A stretch of 7,466 nucleotides of DNA, taken from positions 6,755 through 14,220 of the forward strand of contig PMAM01000194.1 in the NCBI GenBank assembly GCA_003152595.1. The letters are read 5' to 3'. The DNA comes from Acidobacterium sp. GTDB taxonomy: Bacteria; Acidobacteriota; Terriglobia; Terriglobales; Acidobacteriaceae. The notes below the pieces were generated by a model. It saw nothing but the letters and a program-made list of their open reading frames with translations. It was not told where the DNA came from and searched no databases. Both the position numbers and the translations under genes were made by a program. How positions within the stretch are numbered: position 1 is the stretch's first letter; each line of letters starts with the position of its first letter. This document shows positions 4,856 to 7,466 of this stretch, in pieces.

Positions 4856-5263
4856 TTGCAAAGCCACCCCTACATCTGGAACTACATTCCCCTGCTGATG
4901 CAGATTGTGGTCGTGGGCGCCCTGTCTGCGGGCATGGTTGGCATGTCCTGGTTCATCGGCCGGCACCGCAACACGAAGGAGAAGCTGGAAGCCTATGAGT
5001 GCGGCATCCCCGCCGAAGGGGACGCGCGCGGGCGATTCTCCGTGCGCTTCTATATGGTGGCGATGCTGTTCATTCTGTTCGATGTGGAAGCCGTTTTTAT
5101 GCTTCCCTGGGCTGTGATTTACCGCCAGTTGCCGCGCATCACTCATTCGCAAATGTTCGGGTTCTGGGAGATGCTCGTCTACCTCGGATTCGTCGTCGTC
5201 GGCATCTTCTATGTGTGGAAGAAAGGCATCCTAGACTGGGCCTCCGACAAGGCTGACCTCTAA
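4856..5263 (+). CDS. nuoA: NADH-quinone oxidoreductase subunit A
   Basis: NuoA is a small membrane subunit of respiratory complex I, next to the quinone-site interface. From the TTG start the product is 135 residues, usual for the family, with three hydrophobic segments at about 11-34, 65-87 and 102-121. The loop after the first carries KLEAYECG (43-50), whose Cys corresponds to the conformationally sensitive loop Cys of mitochondrial ND3. The second segment has the hallmark FYMVAMLFILFDVEAVF, with acidic D76 and E78. I chose TTG 4856 because AGGAG lies nine bases upstream and because it gives the expected short N-terminus (MQSHPYIWNYIPLL). An ATG at 4793 would add 21 unlikely residues, and a GTG at 4739 lies inside a repeat array. 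The next gene, nuoC, begins 30 nt later; nuoB, normally placed here, is absent. Confidence 0.93.
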   Translation: MQSHPYIWNYIPLLMQIVVVGALSAGMVGMSWFIGRHRNTKEKLEAYECGIPAEGDARGRFSVRFYMVAMLFILFDVEAVFMLPWAVIYRQLPRITHSQMFGFWEMLVYLGFVVVGIFYVWKKGILDWASDKADL

Positions 5264-5293
5264 CACCAAACCTCGAGCCCCGCAGAAGGAGTC

Positions 5294-5788
5294 ATGGGAG
5301 AAGCGCTGCTCAATCAAAAGGCTGTGTTTGAAGGCCTCGCGCAGAATGTGGCCATCCAGGCCCTCCGCGCTGCGCATCCCGACGCTATTACAAATGCCAA
5401 GTTCGATCGCGGCGAACTGACCCTCGTCATCGCCGCCGACCAGATCCGCGCCGCGTGCCGCACGCTGCAGACCGCGGGCTACAACTTTCTTGAGGACGTC
5501 ACCTGCGTGGACTGGTACCCTGCAGAGCCGCGCTTCCAGGTCACCTACCACATCCTGTCGCACAAGCTGAAGGAGCGGGTGCGGCTGCACGCGATGCTGG
5601 GGTCGATGGACCCGTCGATTGACAGCATTACCCCCGTTTGGCCTTCGGCCAATTACTACGAGCGCGAGGTTTGGGACCTGTTCGGCGTCCGCTTCCACGG
5701 CCATCCCAGTCTGCGGCGCATCATGCTGCCCGAGGAATGGGAAGGTCATCCGCTGCGCAAGGATTATCCGGTGGAGGGCTATCGCTGA
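5294..5788 (+). CDS. nuoC: NADH-quinone oxidoreductase subunit C
   Basis: NuoC is the 30-kDa-type peripheral-arm subunit of complex I that packs against NuoD and helps form the hydrophilic module carrying electrons to quinone. The 164-residue product has the family signature at its C-terminus: YYEREVWDLFGVRFHGHP (130-147), then SLRRIMLPEEWEGHPLRKDYP (149-169 region, ending in GYR). The N-terminal half has the expected alpha/beta pattern with FLEDVTCVDWYP (75-86). It is a stand-alone NuoC, not the NuoCD fusion found in E. coli. The ATG has an AAGGAG only two bases upstream, an unusually short gap. The next in-frame candidate is a GTG ten codons later, so the exact start carries some doubt. The stop codon overlaps the nuoD start by one base (TGATG), indicating translational coupling. 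Confidence 0.95.
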   Translation: MGEALLNQKAVFEGLAQNVAIQALRAAHPDAITNAKFDRGELTLVIAADQIRAACRTLQTAGYNFLEDVTCVDWYPAEPRFQVTYHILSHKLKERVRLHAMLGSMDPSIDSITPVWPSANYYEREVWDLFGVRFHGHPSLRRIMLPEEWEGHPLRKDYPVEGYR

Positions 5789-7047
5789 TGGCCGATCAGC
5801 TCGAAAACCCCCACGCGCCGGAGATTCCCGGCTTCGTAGAAACGGCGACGCTGGTCAAGCCGCGTCCCGAAGAAGGCACGAAGGACCACACCATGGTCCT
5901 CAACATGGGGCCGCAGCACCCTTCGACGCACGGTGTGCTGCGCGTGGTGCTCGAAATCGACGGCGAAACCGTCGTGAAGCTGGTCCCCGACATCGGCTAC
6001 CTGCACACGGGCATCGAGAAAACCTGCGAGGCGAAGTTCTGGCAGCAGGTGGTTCCGCTCACCGACCGCATCGACTACCTCTGTCCGATGACGAACAACC
6101 TCGCCTTCTGTCTCGCCGGCGAAAAGCTGCTGCAACTGGAGATTCCCGAGCGCGCGCAGTGGATGCGCGTGCTGCTGAACGAGCTGACCCGGCTCAACTC
6201 ACATCTGGTGTGGCTCGGCACCCACGCCATGGACATCGGCGCGCTGACGGTTTTCCTGTACACGTTCCGCGAGCGCGAGGAGATCCTGCGCATCTTCGAG
6301 CATTTGTCGGGACAGCGGATGATGACTTCCTACTTCCGCATCGGAGGGCTCGCGCTGGAGCCGCCGCTGGACTTTTTCGATTCGGTTCAGGCGCTCGTCA
6401 AAGTCCTGCCCGAAAAGATCGACGAGTACGAGAACCTGCTCACCGGCAACCCCATCTTTATTAACCGGCTCAAGGGCGTTGGCTATCTGAGCCCTGCGGA
6501 TGCGGTGGCGCTGGGTGTGACCGGACCACCGATGCGTGCCTCCGGCGTGGACTGGGATCTCCGCCGCGACATGCCGTACACCGGCTACGAAAAGTTCAAA
6601 TTCGAAGTGCCCACCTCGACGGATGGCGATGTCTGGGCCCGCTACATCGTGCGTCTCCGCGAGATGCGCGAGTCGGTGAAGATCTGCCAGCAGGCGCTCG
6701 ATGGCATGCCCGAAGGTCCCATCAAGGCCGATGCGCCACACGTGGTTCTGCCGGACCGCGAAAAGATGAAGACGCAGATGGAAGCGCTCATCTATCACTT
6801 CAAGATCGTGACCGAAGGCTTCCAGGTTCCGGCGGGCGAAGTTTACCTGGCCGTCGAATCGCCGCGTGGTGAAATGGGCTACTACGCCGTCAGCGATGGC
6901 ACTGCGAAGCCGTATCGCGTCCACATGCGCAACCCATCGTTCGCGACGCTGCAGGCACTGGAAACCATGTGCGTCGGACGACTGATCGCCGATGTGGTTG
7001 CCGTGATCGGGTCGATTGATATTGTTCTGGGAGAAATCGACCGGTGA
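5788..7047 (+). CDS. nuoD: NADH-quinone oxidoreductase subunit D
   Basis: NuoD is the 49-kDa-type subunit that forms most of the quinone-binding pocket at the junction of the peripheral and membrane arms. The 419-residue length is typical. It shows MGPQHPSTHGVLR (40-52) and the 49-kDa signature LHTGIEKTCEAK (72-83). H48 and Y97 have the same 49-residue spacing as His38 and Tyr87 of Thermus Nqo4, the residues that hold the quinone headgroup, so the site looks intact. SYFRIGGLAL and the C-terminal end (DIVLGEIDR) are also family-typical. The frame is open 50 codons further upstream inside nuoC, but the ATG at 5788 is clear: GGAGG lies ten bases upstream and the N-terminus (MADQLENPHAPE) is of the usual kind. 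Its TGA overlaps the next gene's GTG by three bases within GTGA. Confidence 0.97.
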   Translation: MADQLENPHAPEIPGFVETATLVKPRPEEGTKDHTMVLNMGPQHPSTHGVLRVVLEIDGETVVKLVPDIGYLHTGIEKTCEAKFWQQVVPLTDRIDYLCPMTNNLAFCLAGEKLLQLEIPERAQWMRVLLNELTRLNSHLVWLGTHAMDIGALTVFLYTFREREEILRIFEHLSGQRMMTSYFRIGGLALEPPLDFFDSVQALVKVLPEKIDEYENLLTGNPIFINRLKGVGYLSPADAVALGVTGPPMRASGVDWDLRRDMPYTGYEKFKFEVPTSTDGDVWARYIVRLREMRESVKICQQALDGMPEGPIKADAPHVVLPDREKMKTQMEALIYHFKIVTEGFQVPAGEVYLAVESPRGEMGYYAVSDGTAKPYRVHMRNPSFATLQALETMCVGRLIADVVAVIGSIDIVLGEIDR

Positions 7048-7400
7048 CCGCCCAAGCTGCCGACCCCATGCTGCAAATCGAATTGTGGGTGTCGTTCGTC
7101 TCCATGCTGCGGTCGTACGCAGCCGCAGCCAGCCTGCACGCCGGCGAGGTCAAGGTTTCGATGACCGAAAACTCCGCCACGATCGCCTTTGGCAGCACGC
7201 GACTCGACATGCAATTCGCTCCAGATTCGAGCGAGGTGAAGTGGACGATGCACACCGCATCTCAGGCACCGGTCACTGGCAGCTTTACGATGCTGGCCGA
7301 TGGCACAATCCGCATCAACGGCACGATGAAGGACCTCGACCACGCCGCCATCGACTTCATCGCTTCCGTCACTGCGGAAGGGAAGGGAAGCCGCCGATGA
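7044..7400 (+). CDS. hypothetical protein encoded inside the nuo operon, 118 aa
   Basis: I do not recognise this family. It sits between nuoD and nuoE, where no gene is found in the standard operon. Its GTG start overlaps the nuoD stop (GTGA) and its TGA overlaps the next ATG (ATGA), so it is translated as part of the operon. A GGAG lies ten bases before the GTG. The product begins MTAQAADPMLQIELWV, with a probable amphipathic helix (about residues 9-31, LQIELWVSFVSMLRSYAAAA). A run of beta strands with polar turns follows (EVKVSMTE, SATIAFGST, RLDMQFAP, VKWTMHTA, GSFTMLADGTIRING), then a final helix (HAAIDFIASVTAE) and a basic tail (GKGSRR). It has no cysteine or histidine cluster, no signal peptide and no membrane segment, so it is probably a cytoplasmic accessory subunit or assembly factor of complex I. 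That role is inferred from context alone. Confidence 0.8.
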   Translation: MTAQAADPMLQIELWVSFVSMLRSYAAAASLHAGEVKVSMTENSATIAFGSTRLDMQFAPDSSEVKWTMHTASQAPVTGSFTMLADGTIRINGTMKDLDHAAIDFIASVTAEGKGSRR

Positions 7401-7466
7401 GCGCCCAGCCCACCCTCTTCTCTCCGGCGCTCGCCGCTCGCTTTGACAAGCTCGTCACCCTCTACC
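7397..7466 (+). CDS. nuoE: probable NADH-quinone oxidoreductase subunit E (partial, 5' end)
   Basis: Only the first 23 codons lie in the window, and the gene runs off the right edge. The start, MSAQPTLFSPALAARFDKLV, resembles the usual NuoE N-terminus, in which a short lead is followed by a helix with a pattern like FSPELAARFDxLV. Position after nuoD also suggests nuoE, the [2Fe-2S] 24-kDa-type subunit of the NADH-oxidising module. The four cysteines that bind the cluster are beyond the window, so the call rests on the N-terminus and gene order. The ATG overlaps the previous stop (ATGA), and GGGAAG lies six bases upstream. Confidence 0.75.
   Translation, partial: MSAQPTLFSPALAARFDKLVTLY

Noticed and set aside
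2783..5152. Very long open frame on the minus strand opposite pckA and into nuoA
   Set aside because: It is antisense to unambiguous pckA and nuoA, its translation is rich in Gly, Arg, His and Val without any domain, and such frames are expected from codon-biased high-GC genes.
5231..6924. Several minus-strand frames opposite nuoC and nuoD
   Set aside because: They are mirror frames of strongly conserved complex I genes with no independent signals.

Overview
The window looks like chromosomal core-metabolism DNA from a high-GC bacterium, most likely an acidobacterium of the class Terriglobia. That placement is inference. It rests on the composition (roughly 60% GC by eye), the style of the ATP-type PEP carboxykinase and complex I proteins, several small hypothetical proteins, and G/C-run intergenic repeats of a kind I remember from that group. 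No rRNA, tRNA, insertion sequence, phage gene or CRISPR array was seen.

Layout. Positions 1-381 hold an inverted repeat and a 93-residue hypothetical protein. Positions 382-757 are a gene-free stretch with a nested inverted repeat and a diverged tandem element built on G/C runs. Positions 758-946 encode a 62-residue basic, probably beta-rich protein. The spacer to 1134 carries two arrays of a 7-bp repeat and a terminator for the minus-strand pair that follows: a membrane-anchored TPR protein (1135-1845) and a DksA/TraR zinc-finger regulator (1972-2358). A divergent promoter region (2359-2586) separates these from a plus-strand 131-residue unknown (2587-2982), which ends in another 7-bp array and a terminator. 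The ATP-dependent PEP carboxykinase gene pckA (3101-4684) stands as its own unit, with a candidate promoter and a good ribosome binding site. A further 7-bp array and a candidate promoter follow. Then comes the start of a respiratory complex I operon: nuoA, nuoC, nuoD, a 118-residue unknown, and the first 23 codons of a probable nuoE.

How it works together. The nuo genes encode the NADH:quinone oxidoreductase core and are tightly packed, with 1- to 4-nt overlaps from nuoC onward, so they are probably translated in a coupled way. nuoB, which normally sits between nuoA and nuoC, is absent from that place. An unrecognised gene is inserted between nuoD and nuoE with overlapping start and stop codons on both sides, making it a candidate complex I accessory or assembly factor. 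pckA feeds gluconeogenesis, and the DksA-like protein would tune transcription at RNA polymerase.

The main non-coding signal is a family of degenerate heptamer arrays (core CCTGT or AGSCNGT) placed just after stop codons at four gene ends.
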